A stretch of 38,059 nucleotides of DNA from Streptomyces inhibens. GTDB taxonomy: Bacteria > Actinomycetota > Actinomycetes > Streptomycetales > Streptomycetaceae. Of this stretch, positions 14,892 to 23,353 are shown in pieces. Below the pieces are notes generated by a model, which saw only the letters and a program-made list of their open reading frames with translations, was not told the origin of the DNA and searched no databases. The stretch is from the NCBI RefSeq assembly GCF_003389455.1, contig NZ_QUAC01000248.1, positions 33,899 through 71,957 on the forward strand. Reading direction: 5' to 3'. The translations under genes were made by a program, and so were the position numbers. Every line of letters starts with the position of its first letter. Within the stretch, counting starts at the first letter, position 1.

Positions 14892-17459
14892 GTGGCGCCG
14901 AGGGTTGTCGCAGCCGATACGCCAGGCGTACGGCCAGGAAAGCTCAAGGTGTTCCTCGGGGCAGCACCGGGGGTCGGCAAGACCTACCGGATGCTGGACG
15001 AGGGGCGGCGCCGTGCCCGTCGCGGCACGGATGTGGTGGTGGCGTACGCCGAGTGCCATGCCCGGCCGCACACCGAGGAGAAGCTCGAAGGGCTGGAGAT
15101 ACTGCCCCGGACGTACCGCGAGTACCGGGGAAGCACCTTCAGCGAGATGGATCTCGACCGCGTCCTCGACCGCCACCCCGAGGTCGCACTCGTCGACGAG
15201 CTGCCCCACACCAACGTTCCCGGCGGCCGCAACGCCAAGCGGTGGCAGGACATCGAAGAGCTGCTAGCCGCGGGGATCGACGTCGTGACCACCGTCAACG
15301 TCCAGCATCTTGAGTCGCTCAACGACGTCGTGGAGAAGATCACCGGCGTGCCGCAGCGGGAGACCGTTCCCGACGAAATCGTCCGCCGCGCCCACCAGAT
15401 CGAACTGGTCGACATGCCCGCCGAGGCGCTGCGCCGACGCATGGCCCACGGCAACGTCTATAAACCCGAGAAGGTCGATGCCGCGCTCGCGCACTACTTC
15501 CGCGTCGGCAACCTGACGGCCCTGCGGGAACTCGCGCTCCTGTGGGTCGCCGGACGGGTGGACGAAACCCTGCAGAAGTACCGGTCCGAGCACGGCATCG
15601 GCACGGTCTGGGAGACCCGCGAACGCGTCGTGGTGGCGCTCACCGGCGGCCCGGAGGGCGAAACGCTGATCCGCCGGGCCGAACGGATCGCCGACCGCCC
15701 CCGAGCTCTCAACTCTGTTCAAGCAGGGGGGACCCCCCTCTCCGGCGGCGATCTGCTGGCCGTGCATGTCGCCCGCAGTGACGGCCTTGCCGACGCCTCC
15801 CCCGCCGCGCTGGCGAAACAACGCGAACTGGTCGAGAGTCTTGGCGGCAGCTACCACTCCGTCGTCGGCGACCATGTGCCCACCGCGCTGCTGGACTTCG
15901 CACGCGCCGAGAACGCCACCCAGCTCGTCCTGGGCACCAGCCGCCGCAGCTGGCTGTCCCGTCTGCTGGCGCCGCGCGGTATCGGCGAGGACACGGTCGA
16001 GCTCTCCGGCGACATCGACGTCCACATGGTCACCCACGAACGAGCCGGCCGAGGACGCCGATTGCCCGTACCCGGCCGACAGCTGCCGCACGCGCGCCGC
16101 GTCGCGGGACCCGTGGCCGGCCTCGTCCTCCCCCTCCTGCTGACCGTCGTCCTCGCCAACACCCGCGGCACGCTCAACCTGACCAGCGAGGCGCTGCTCT
16201 TCCTGGTCACCGTCATCGGCGTGGCCTGCCTCGGCGGCGTGGTCTCCGCACTGCTCGCCTCGCTCACCGCCTCCCTCCTGCTGAACTACTACTTCATCCC
16301 GCCGAGCGGCCAATTCACCATCACCGAGCCCAACAACGCGCTCGCCCTTGCCGTCTTCGTGGTGGTCGCCGTCACGGTCGCCGCCATCGTCGACCGCTCG
16401 CTGCGACTGGCACGTCGCGCGGCGAGCGCCACCGCGGAGGCGGAGACCCTCTCCTCCATGGCCGGGAACATCCTGCGCGGTGACCAAGCGGTATCGATGC
16501 TTCTGGAGCACACCCGTGAGACCTTCGGCATGGAGTCGGCCGAACTCGTCCCGCGTTCGGACCAGGAGACCGAAGCGGTTGACGGCTCCGACGGACTCGT
16601 GAAGGTGCCGGCCGGGCCGGACCGCGTGCTCGTCCTACGAGGCCGCCGCCTTCCTGCGTCCGAACACCGGGTGCTGACCGCCTTCGCGGCGCACCTCGCC
16701 GCTGCACTGGACCACGCCCGCCTCACGGAGGCCGCGGCCGAGGTGGAACCCGTGAAGGCGGCGGACCGGATGCGTACGGCGCTGCTCGCCGCGGTCAGCC
16801 ACGACCTGCGCACGCCACTGGCCGGCGGGCGCGCCGCCATCAGCTCGCTGCGCAGCACGGACGTGGACTTCTCCGCAGAGGAACGAGACGAGCTGCTGGC
16901 GACGGCCGACGAGTCGCTCGCCAAGCTCAACCGCCTGGTGGACAACCTCCTCGACATGAGCCGTCTCCGGGCCGGCGCCCTGACCTTGCACCTTCAGCCC
17001 ACGGCGTTCGCGGACGTCCTCCCCCTGGCACTCGACACCCTCTCCGCGACGTCGGTGCCGATCGAGACCCAGGGGCTGGCGGAGAGCTGCGACGTGCTCG
17101 CGGATCCGCCGCTGCTGGAGCGCGTCATCGCCAACCTGGTGATCAACGCCGTACGGCACTCTCCCGAACACCAGCGGGTGCTGATCAGCGCCAGCGCCCT
17201 CGGCTCGCGAGTCGAGCTGAGGGTCATCGACCGGGGACCGGGCCTGCGTCCGGAGGACCGGGACCGGATCTTCGTCCCCTTCCAGCGCCTGGGCGACAAC
17301 GACAACACCACCGGCCTGGGACTCGGGCTCGCGCTCTCCCGGGGCCTGGCCGAGGCAATGGGCGGCACCCTCACCCCCGAGGACACGCCCGGAGGCGGGC
17401 TGACCATGGTCCTCTCCTTGCGGGCCGCTGCCGCGGAGGAGCCCGCTGGGCTCACGTAG
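14892..17459 (+). CDS. kdpD: KdpD turgor/K+ sensor histidine kinase
   Basis: 855 aa from the GTG at 14892, preceded by GGAGGGG with six-base spacing. The N-terminal KdpD domain has Walker A GAAPGVGKT (23-31) and the family signature DELPHTNVPGGRNAKRWQD. A USP-like domain (about 245-390) follows, then four membrane helices (about 397-505, DUF4118), a GAF-like region, the H-box AAVSHDLRTPL with phospho-acceptor His 637, an N-box NLVINAVRHSP and G-boxes (DRGPGLRPEDR, GLGLGLALSRGLAEAMGG). All catalytic elements are present. KdpD senses low K+ or turgor and phosphorylates KdpE. Unusually, no kdpE or kdpABC follows. An in-frame extra segment (LNSVQAGGTPLS) is encoded by a palindromic mini-repeat in the USP region. 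Confidence 0.95.
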   Translation: MAPRVVAADTPGVRPGKLKVFLGAAPGVGKTYRMLDEGRRRARRGTDVVVAYAECHARPHTEEKLEGLEILPRTYREYRGSTFSEMDLDRVLDRHPEVALVDELPHTNVPGGRNAKRWQDIEELLAAGIDVVTTVNVQHLESLNDVVEKITGVPQRETVPDEIVRRAHQIELVDMPAEALRRRMAHGNVYKPEKVDAALAHYFRVGNLTALRELALLWVAGRVDETLQKYRSEHGIGTVWETRERVVVALTGGPEGETLIRRAERIADRPRALNSVQAGGTPLSGGDLLAVHVARSDGLADASPAALAKQRELVESLGGSYHSVVGDHVPTALLDFARAENATQLVLGTSRRSWLSRLLAPRGIGEDTVELSGDIDVHMVTHERAGRGRRLPVPGRQLPHARRVAGPVAGLVLPLLLTVVLANTRGTLNLTSEALLFLVTVIGVACLGGVVSALLASLTASLLLNYYFIPPSGQFTITEPNNALALAVFVVVAVTVAAIVDRSLRLARRAASATAEAETLSSMAGNILRGDQAVSMLLEHTRETFGMESAELVPRSDQETEAVDGSDGLVKVPAGPDRVLVLRGRRLPASEHRVLTAFAAHLAAALDHARLTEAAAEVEPVKAADRMRTALLAAVSHDLRTPLAGGRAAISSLRSTDVDFSAEERDELLATADESLAKLNRLVDNLLDMSRLRAGALTLHLQPTAFADVLPLALDTLSATSVPIETQGLAESCDVLADPPLLERVIANLVINAVRHSPEHQRVLISASALGSRVELRVIDRGPGLRPEDRDRIFVPFQRLGDNDNTTGLGLGLALSRGLAEAMGGTLTPEDTPGGGLTMVLSLRAAAAEEPAGLT
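15704..15739. repeat. Palindromic mini-insert inside kdpD
   Basis: A GAGCTCTCAACTCTGTTC segment followed by AAGC and GGGGGG-A-CCCCCC. The 13-base G6-A-C6 palindrome and the low-complexity front half are unlike the surrounding coding sequence and interrupt an otherwise continuous kdpD domain in frame. Similar short 'AGGGGGGACCCCCC' elements occur dispersed in Streptomyces genomes as far as I remember; copy number here is unknown. Confidence 0.5.
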
Positions 17460-17971
17460 ACCGGGCGGGCGTGGTCATGACCGGGAACGCCTGGGTCTGG
17501 TGCGCGCGTTCATCGCCGGGGGCGTCTTGGTCATGCTGCTCTCACTGACCCTGCCGGCTGTTGCGGTGGCGAGCCGATGAGCAAGGACCCTCCACGCCCG
17601 GACCATCGCGTCAACCGATCCACGCCTGCCCTCGTCGCAACGGCAGCTCATCAGGGGTACGTCAAGAGCGGCGCGGTTCTCTTGAAGCCGCGTGCGGCGC
17701 GGCATTTGATGGGTGATGTGAACAACGCCTGGCTCCTTCTCGACCGTCCGCCGTCATGGCGAAGCCGTGCCATGTCACGGTCGGCGGCTCCGTGTCGTGC
17801 GCCGCGCTGCCCGGAGACGTCCGCCTCCCACTGAGACGTTTCCTGCATCCCTACGGGGCGCCGCGACCTGATCGCGGCGCCCTCTTTCTTGTACCCGCAC
17901 GCCTCAGCCCTCGACGGGCCCGCTTGGTGTGCCCATCCCCCATCCCTTTGTCGCTCTTCCCGGAATGGATC
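17460..17971. other. Spacer after kdpD
   Basis: About 510 bases without a convincing gene. One plus-strand frame ending at 17579 carries a hydrophobic run (VRAFIAGGVLVMLLSLTLPAVAVASR); it could be the last piece of a lost membrane protein. It has no good start or ribosome site, so I do not annotate it as a gene. No kdpE remnant is seen. Confidence 0.4.
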
Positions 17972-18181
17972 ATGTCCGTCTTCGACCTTTCCTCCCGTAC
18001 CGTCCTGGTCACCGGCGCCACCTCCGGCATCGGCTTCGAGACCGCCCGCCAGCTCGCCGAGCGCGGCGCCACGGTCCTCGTGCACGGCCGCACCGCCGAG
18101 GACGCACAGGCCGCCACCGAGGACCGCACCGTCAAGCGCCTCACCAAACTCGCCGACCAGCTGGTCGGCCACCACGCCTGA
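17972..18181 (+). pseudogene. Truncated short-chain dehydrogenase (SDR)
   Basis: Codes for 69 aa against a normal 250-300. The N-terminus is a textbook SDR NAD(P)-binding site: SSRTVLVTGATSGIGFETAR with the TGxxxGxG motif, followed by GATVLVHGRT. After the second beta-alpha unit the sequence jumps to ATEDRTVKRLTKLADQLVG, which resembles the extreme C-terminal helix of such enzymes. The NNAG motif, catalytic Ser and YxxxK are missing. I read this as an internal deletion of roughly 200 codons that kept the frame. It cannot be an enzyme. Confidence 0.75.
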
Positions 18182-18241
18182 AGAACCCCATCGCCTGAAG
18201 CAGGACAAGCAACCTCCCGAGACCGAAAGGCCCGTACGCCC

Positions 18242-18319
18242 GTGTCCAAGCGCGCCCGCAAGAAGAAGGCCCGCTGCAAGAGAAAGGCCAACCACGGCAG
18301 CAAGGCCGGACAGAGCTGA
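18242..18319 (+). CDS. Tiny basic ribosomal protein, bL37-like
   Basis: 25 aa from the GTG at 18242 (VSKRARKKKARCKRKANHG). The pattern '(M/V)(S/A)KR(G/A)RK(K/R)xAR..KANHG' is that of the very short actinobacterial large-subunit protein bL37, which binds 23S rRNA. The usual ending KRPNA is replaced by SKAGQS and one Arg by Cys, so it is either a diverged paralogue or a decaying copy. The ribosome site is weak (GAAAGG about 11 bases upstream). It lies between a truncated SDR and a frameshifted GNAT gene. Confidence 0.6.
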   Translation: MSKRARKKKARCKRKANHGSKAGQS

Positions 18320-18379
18320 ATCAGCACGCGCCGGGGTGGCCCTACCCGGGCTACCCCGTGACCGCCACAAGGAGCCTCC

Positions 18380-19164
18380 GTGATCGAACTGTCCCCCGAC
18401 CAACTCCCCGCCCTCTCCCGCTGGTTCGCGGCCGCTCCCCCAGCGGCAACAGCGCTGGCCGAACATGCCCTGGTCTCGGGAGCCGGTCGCTGGTGGGCCG
18501 ACCGCGCCATCGACCCTCGTGCCATAGCCGTGGCCTGCGCCGATCACCTACTGCTCCGCGGCGAACCAACTGCGCTGGCTCCGACCGCGCTCGCCGCTTT
18601 CGCCGCGCACTACGTGCAGGCCCCTGCCCGCTTCCTGCCCCTGCTCGGCAGCGCCTTCGATCTGCTCGTGCCCTGGGAGCGCATGGCGTACGTCCGCCGC
18701 GTCCCCGCCGTGTCGCCTCCACGCCCGCCCCGCGGTGTGACGGTGCGTCGGCTGACACCCGAGGACGCTCCGGCGCTCGCCGCGCTGGACACTGAAGCGG
18801 CCTGGATTCACGCCAGTTGGGGCGGCCCGTCAGGTCTTGCCGCGTCCGGACACGGCTGGGCAGCCTTCGAGAAGGCGCGCGTTCTCGCCGTAGCCTGTAC
18901 GTACTTCCGTGGCAGCAGATACGAGGACGTCGCCTGCGTGACCGTTCCCGATCACCGCCGCCAGCGCCTCGCCCTGGCCTGGCCTGCGTCACCGCCCTGT
19001 GCCAGGACATCGCCGCCCGCGGCCACACCCCGACCTGGACCTGCTCCCGCGACAACCGCCCCAGCCGGCTCCTCGCCTGGACCGCCGGCTTCCGCCTGGA
19101 GCACGAGTACGTCCACTACGTCACCGGACAACCTGCGCGCCGCGTTGCCGGGCTCATCGCCTGA
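18380..19164 (+). pseudogene. GNAT acetyltransferase broken by a 5-bp duplication
   Basis: Good GTG start at 18380 with AAGGAG upstream. The first frame reads well up to about 18980: an N-terminal accessory region (MIELSPDQLPALSRWFAAAP), then a GNAT fold with GVTVRRLTPEDAPALAALD and VACVTVPDHRRQRLAL. There the sequence CTGGC is tandemly duplicated (18974-18978 and 18979-18983), shifting the frame. In the +2 frame the fold continues perfectly: CVTALCQDIAARGHTPTWTC, SRDNRPSRLLAWTAGFR and a stop at 19164. Removing one copy restores a GNAT protein of about 260 aa, with RRQRLAL-ACVTAL the normal acetyl-CoA-binding turn. The lesion is recent, since both halves are otherwise intact; a sequencing error is possible. 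Confidence 0.85.
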
Positions 19165-19190
19165 ACACCACCCGAAAACGAGGAGCCATC

Positions 19191-19559
19191 ATGAAGCCGC
19201 ACCGCACCCCCCTCGCCTCGGTGAAGATCCTCAACGGCTCCCACGAGCTGTCCGTCCACAAACTGAAACACCGCGACGACTCCTTCACCCTCCACTACAC
19301 CATCGCCCCACCCTTGCCGGACGCAGCACACGACACCCCCGTACTCCTGACCCTTGAGGCCATGGACGATATCGGCAACGAGTACTTCGACCGGGGCGGC
19401 GCCTACGGAGCCGCCGACGACGGCACGCACACCAACGGCAGCATCTCCGCACAGCCCGCCCTGGCGGCTGGGGCACATGAGATCCGCATACGGCTCACCT
19501 TCCTCCGCGAGAGCGAGGAGCACCCGTGCCACCTGAGGCTGCGCACGTCGGGCACGTAA
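19191..19559 (+). CDS. Unknown small soluble protein
   Basis: 122 aa; ATG at 19191 preceded by GAGGAG seven bases upstream. The sequence alternates short beta-strands (SVKILNGSHELSVHKLKH, SFTLHYTIAPPL, VLLTLEAMDDIGNEY) and ends with IRIRLTFLRESEEHPCHLRL, suggesting a beta-sandwich. There is no signal peptide or membrane helix. It starts 27 bases after the frameshifted GNAT gene and could be its operon partner. I do not recognise the family. Confidence 0.7.
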   Translation: MKPHRTPLASVKILNGSHELSVHKLKHRDDSFTLHYTIAPPLPDAAHDTPVLLTLEAMDDIGNEYFDRGGAYGAADDGTHTNGSISAQPALAAGAHEIRIRLTFLRESEEHPCHLRLRTSGT

Positions 19560-19666
19560 GGACTCTGGCAGTAACCCGACAACACCCGGTAGGTTTCCTT
19601 GCGGAGTGCCGGGAAGTCTGGTCGGCGGCGGTTCAGCTATAGCCGAAGCCATCGAGAGACGAGTAC

Positions 19667-21235
19667 GTGACCGACCTTACTGCCCTCCTCCTTCTCGTCG
19701 TGTTCGCCACTTTGGTGGCCACGGGCGCCCGCCACTGGCGCATTCCCGCCCCCTCGCTGCTCGTCGTCGGCGGCGTACTCATCGGGCTGCTGCCCTGGAT
19801 TCCGGACGTCCAGGTGGCTCCCGAAGTGATCAGTGTGGTCGTGCTGCCACCGCTGCTGTACGCGTCCGCCGAGGAGATCCCGTGGCGCGAACTGCGCGTG
19901 GTGTGGCGGCCGGTGACCGTCCTCGCGTTCGGCCTGGTGCTGGCCACCGCAGCAGCCGTGGGCGCCGTGGCGTCCGCGGTCACCCCGCTCAACACCACCA
20001 TGGCGTTCGTCCTGGGCGCGGTGCTGGCCAGCACCGACCCGGTCGCGGTGACAGCCCTCGGACGCAAGATCGCGCTGCCGCCCCGCATTCAGGTGCTCGT
20101 CCAGTCCGAAAGCCTCTTCAACGACGCCACCAGCCTGGTGCTCTTCAAAGTCGCGGTGGGCACCGCCATAGCCGCACATGCGGTCACCCTGCCCGCGGCC
20201 GGCGGCCAGTTCCTGGTGCTCGGCGGTGGCGGGGCGCTGGTCGGTGGTGCCGTCGCGGGTGCGGTGGCCCTGATCCGGCGGCGGACCGAGGACCCGGTCC
20301 TGGAAACGGTGATCGCCCTGGTCACACCGTACGCCGCCTACATACTCGCCGAGGACCTGCACACCTCCGGCGTCACCGCGGTCGTGGTCGCGGGGGTGGT
20401 GCTCGGCAGCACCGGCCACAAGCTCACCAACGCCACCATCCGGCTCCAGGTGCACGCCGTCTACGGCACCGTGGTCTTCCTCCTGGAGAGCGTCGTCTTC
20501 GCCCTCATCGGCCTCGAACTGCCCGCGCTCGTACGCCAGTTGACCGCGGACGAACACAGCTGGCCGCTCGGTGTGCTCGCGGTGGCCGCCACCGTGATCG
20601 CCGTACGGCTCCTCGGGGTCCTCCCCCTCTCCGCCGTCATGCAGCGCCGCCGCGGCAACGGCACGGTCACCTGGCGCATCCCCGCGGTGGTCTCCTGGGC
20701 CGGCACCCGGGGCGTGATGCCGCTGGCCGCCGCCCTGTCCATCCCCCTGACCGCCGACAACGGCAGCCCACTGCCGCACCGCCCACTGATCCTCGTCCTC
20801 ACCACCGGCGTCGTCGTCTTCACCCTCGTTCTGCAGGGCTTCACCCTGGCCCCGGTCGTCCGCTGGTCCAAGATCGCACTGGAACCGGAGCACACCGCCC
20901 GCGAAGAAGCCCGCGCCCGCGCCGGCCTCGCCAAGGCCGGGCTGGACTGCCTTGACGAACTCGAAGCCGCCGAAGCCGCGCCCGCCACCCTCATCAACCA
21001 GCTACGCCGCGGCCTGCTGGCCCGCCTCGACCAGGCCGACGCCGACCAGGACGACGACACCGCCCCGTCCTCCTCGGCCTCCGCCACCGACTACCGGGAA
21101 TTACGCCGCACCGTGATAGCCGCCGAAACCGCAAAACTCCAACGCCTCTACGCGGACAACCACATCAGCGACATCACCCGACGCCGACTGCAACGCAGAC
21201 TGGACCTCGAAGACGCCGGACTCGGCGAGGAGTGA
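19667..21235 (+). CDS. CPA1-family Na+(K+)/H+ antiporter
   Basis: 522 aa from the GTG at 19667. Twelve or so membrane helices cover residues 1-400. Diagnostic CPA1 motifs are present: LPPLLYASA, AVLASTDPVAVTALG and SESLFNDATSLVLF (the ion-binding Asp), and SWAGTRGVMPLAAAL. The C-terminal 120 residues are cytosolic and charged (HTAREEARARAGLAKAGLD, AAETAKLQRLYADNHISD), probably regulatory and helical. It exchanges protons for Na+ or K+ at the plasma membrane. With the KimA-like permease, KdpD and KdpF nearby it fits an ion-homeostasis theme. Confidence 0.93.
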   Translation: MTDLTALLLLVVFATLVATGARHWRIPAPSLLVVGGVLIGLLPWIPDVQVAPEVISVVVLPPLLYASAEEIPWRELRVVWRPVTVLAFGLVLATAAAVGAVASAVTPLNTTMAFVLGAVLASTDPVAVTALGRKIALPPRIQVLVQSESLFNDATSLVLFKVAVGTAIAAHAVTLPAAGGQFLVLGGGGALVGGAVAGAVALIRRRTEDPVLETVIALVTPYAAYILAEDLHTSGVTAVVVAGVVLGSTGHKLTNATIRLQVHAVYGTVVFLLESVVFALIGLELPALVRQLTADEHSWPLGVLAVAATVIAVRLLGVLPLSAVMQRRRGNGTVTWRIPAVVSWAGTRGVMPLAAALSIPLTADNGSPLPHRPLILVLTTGVVVFTLVLQGFTLAPVVRWSKIALEPEHTAREEARARAGLAKAGLDCLDELEAAEAAPATLINQLRRGLLARLDQADADQDDDTAPSSSASATDYRELRRTVIAAETAKLQRLYADNHISDITRRRLQRRLDLEDAGLGEE

Positions 21236-21370
21236 GACGCGTAACGCCCTGTTGCCTCGCGCAAGTCGAGTGACCTTCTGAGCGCCGCCCCGTCCCCGAG
21301 CAGGGCGGCCGGTCAAGCGCCGACAGACGCGACGATCGGACTACGGGGCTGGCCGGGCCCAAGAACGACC

Positions 21371-21460
21371 TCAGAACCTGTCCGGGAACTTGACCACGAC
21401 CACAAGAAGCCCGACCAGCGCCGCCGCCACCAGCAACCCCACGACGCGCTCCACGCTCAC
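21371..21460 (-). CDS. kdpF: KdpF-like single-helix peptide, orphan
   Basis: 29 aa from the GTG at 21460: VSVERVVGLLVAAALVGL, one membrane helix, ending KFPDRF. KdpF peptides share a 'V(E/S)xxVGLxVAxxLxGYLxxxLxxPE(R/K)F' plan, which this follows closely, including the closing Pro-x-(R/K)-Phe. KdpF stabilises the KdpFABC potassium pump. No kdpA, B or C follows downstream on this strand; the next gene is the convergent antiporter. The ribosome site is weak, so expression is uncertain. Confidence 0.7.
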   Translation of the reverse strand: MSVERVVGLLVAAALVGLLVVVVKFPDRF

Positions 21461-21994
21461 GACACCACCACCGACATCATCGCTCCGCACATCCCGGACC
21501 TCCTTGATTCTCCGCGCACCCCCGACCGACTCCACCGTGTCGGGCGAAGCGATGCCATACGGACAACGAGACCGCTTCCCTAACGGAATTCGAACGGTGC
21601 AAGCACTCGACTGGAGCACGGCCGTGCCTCGGCGATCCGTTTATGGACGGTCGTCCAGGACTCGCATGCGCCTTTCGGCAAGCTTCCGCATGTCAGTCAG
21701 TCTTCGGTGACTACGACCGGACATTGACCTTGCGGCGGAGTCGCCGGAAGCCGAGAAGAACCAGCACCAAGTAAGCCCAGTGATCAAGGTTCGACATCGA
21801 CCTCACATGGCCGGGACCACCGTCAACAGTGCTCACCCCACCGACCTGACCGGCCGCTGGCCGCCCCGCCCTGTGCCGCCAGTACTCCCGGCGCGGGACC
21901 GGCAGCGCCCCGTGGGCGTGCCCGGCGGGTCTTCGCGGCAGAGGAGCCCAGCCCCTCCACCGCTGTGCTGCTCAGGCACCGCCCCGCCGGGAAC
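21461..21994. other. Spacer between KdpF and the FG-GAP gene
   Basis: About 530 bases with no large gene. The only candidate is the 28-aa minus-strand ORF at 21711-21797. No clear terminator for the FG-GAP gene or promoter for kdpF could be fixed. Confidence 0.4.
21711..21797 (-). CDS. Possible 28-aa membrane peptide
   Basis: ATG at 21797: MSNLDHWAYLVLVLLGFRRL, then a basic tail to a TAG stop. One hydrophobic segment followed by Arg/Lys is typical of tiny inner-membrane peptides. GAGG lies only about three bases before the ATG, so the ribosome site is poor. It could instead be the end of a lost protein. Low confidence. Confidence 0.3.
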   Translation of the reverse strand: MSNLDHWAYLVLVLLGFRRLRRKVNVRS

Positions 21995-23353
21995 CTACTG
22001 GAGGAAACCGTCTACCAGATCGGCGTCGACGGAGGTGACCCCGGTGGTCGTGAGGCCCGACGCGCTGCCGGGCAGGCGGAGCGATCCGCCCGTACCGGCG
22101 ACAAACAGGTCGGCGAAGCCGTCGCCGTCGGTGTCGCGCAGGCGAACCGTCGCGCCGAACGAGTCGTCGGTGTCAGGAGATCCGGGGACGCCCGGGCTGG
22201 AACGGGTGAAGAACTGGGATCCGCTTCCGGAGAGCCCGCCGGCGCGGCCGCGGAGAACGTGGACGGCGCCCGCGTACTCCTTGTCGCCGAGCTTCTCCCC
22301 GTACGCGCCGATCGCGAGGTCCGCGTAGCCGTCGTGATTGATGTCGCCCGCGGAGATCGAGGCGCCGAACGAGTCCTCCGGCTCGGGGGTACCGGCGATC
22401 CCGGCGGTGGCCTGGGTGATGCGGGTGGCAGTCGTGGGGCCCTGGGCGCCGCCACGCCAGACGGTCACGGCGCCTCTGCGCTTCGCGTCGTCGGGGTTTC
22501 CGATGGCGATGTCGCCATAGCCGTCCTTGTCGAAATCGGCGATCAGGCCGTCTCCGACGTGGGAGTCGTGCGAGTTGACGCTCAGCGCCGTGCCGGACGT
22601 GAAGTTCGCGCCGCCCTTGAGGAACCACGCATTGGCCTCGGTGCGCGACTCAGGGAAAGCCGCAACGCCGAGGATTACCAGGTCGGTTGCCCTGTCCTTG
22701 GTGACCTGGCCCGCGATCAGATGCGCGGCGCGGTGGTTGCTCCGGTCGGGGTGTGCGACCGGGCCGGATATTCCCGTACGGGAGAACGTGCCCTGGTAGA
22801 CGTACGTCTCCCCGGCGTTGATCACGGCGAGTTCGGGCCTGCCGTCGCCGTTGAAGTCCCCGGCGGCCAGGTCGTCACCGAAGTAGCCGTACGGCTGCGG
22901 GGTCGCCTTGCCAGGCAGGGACGTGCCGCCGGACAGGCCCTTCTTGGACCCCCACAGGATGGTGACGGCGCCCTGGTCCTCGCGTCCGTTCACGTCCTCG
23001 CCGCGCGCGGAGACCGCGAGGTCCCCGTAGCCGTCGCGGTTGAAGTCCCCGGCGGCGCGCATCTCGCCGAAAATGTCGTCCGGTTCGTCGGCGCCCGGGA
23101 CACCGGGGCTGTCCTGGTCGATGGTCTGGGAGGCAGTGCCGGGGCCGTGCGCGGTGCCGAAGACGACGTGCACGGCGCCGCCGTCGGTGGACCGGGAAGC
23201 GGACGCGTAATCGCGGTATCCGTCACCGTTGAAGTCGTCCGCGGAGGCGGCGGGGGGGGCAGCCGTCGCCGCGCCCACCGGGAGGCAGAGCAGCCCGCAG
23301 GTGAGCGAAGCGACGGTGGTCGTGGCGAGGGCGAGGCGAAGATTCTGGCGCAT
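21995..23353 (-). CDS. Secreted FG-GAP/VCBS repeat protein
   Basis: 452 aa from the ATG at 23353 (MRQNLRLALATTTVASLTCG), a signal peptide cut near ATAAPPAA. The mature protein carries at least six calcium-binding FG-GAP blades: DFNGDGYRDYA, DFNRDGYGDLAVSA, DFNGDGRPELAV, DFDKDGYGDIAIG, DINHDGYADLAIGA and DTDGDGFADLFVAG. These are integrin-alpha-like beta-propeller repeats. Linkers such as SSPGVPG(S)PDTDDSFG recur between blades. Such Streptomyces proteins are exported; some accompany esterases or other hydrolases, but no catalytic domain is visible here. Longer upstream in-frame sequence is an artefact. Confidence 0.9.
   Translation of the reverse strand: MRQNLRLALATTTVASLTCGLLCLPVGAATAAPPAASADDFNGDGYRDYASASRSTDGGAVHVVFGTAHGPGTASQTIDQDSPGVPGADEPDDIFGEMRAAGDFNRDGYGDLAVSARGEDVNGREDQGAVTILWGSKKGLSGGTSLPGKATPQPYGYFGDDLAAGDFNGDGRPELAVINAGETYVYQGTFSRTGISGPVAHPDRSNHRAAHLIAGQVTKDRATDLVILGVAAFPESRTEANAWFLKGGANFTSGTALSVNSHDSHVGDGLIADFDKDGYGDIAIGNPDDAKRRGAVTVWRGGAQGPTTATRITQATAGIAGTPEPEDSFGASISAGDINHDGYADLAIGAYGEKLGDKEYAGAVHVLRGRAGGLSGSGSQFFTRSSPGVPGSPDTDDSFGATVRLRDTDGDGFADLFVAGTGGSLRLPGSASGLTTTGVTSVDADLVDGFLQ

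Noticed and set aside
19637..20893. 418-aa minus-strand ORF
   Set aside because: Antisense to the CPA1 antiporter; rich in Gly, Asp, His and Gln with no domain, a codon-bias shadow.
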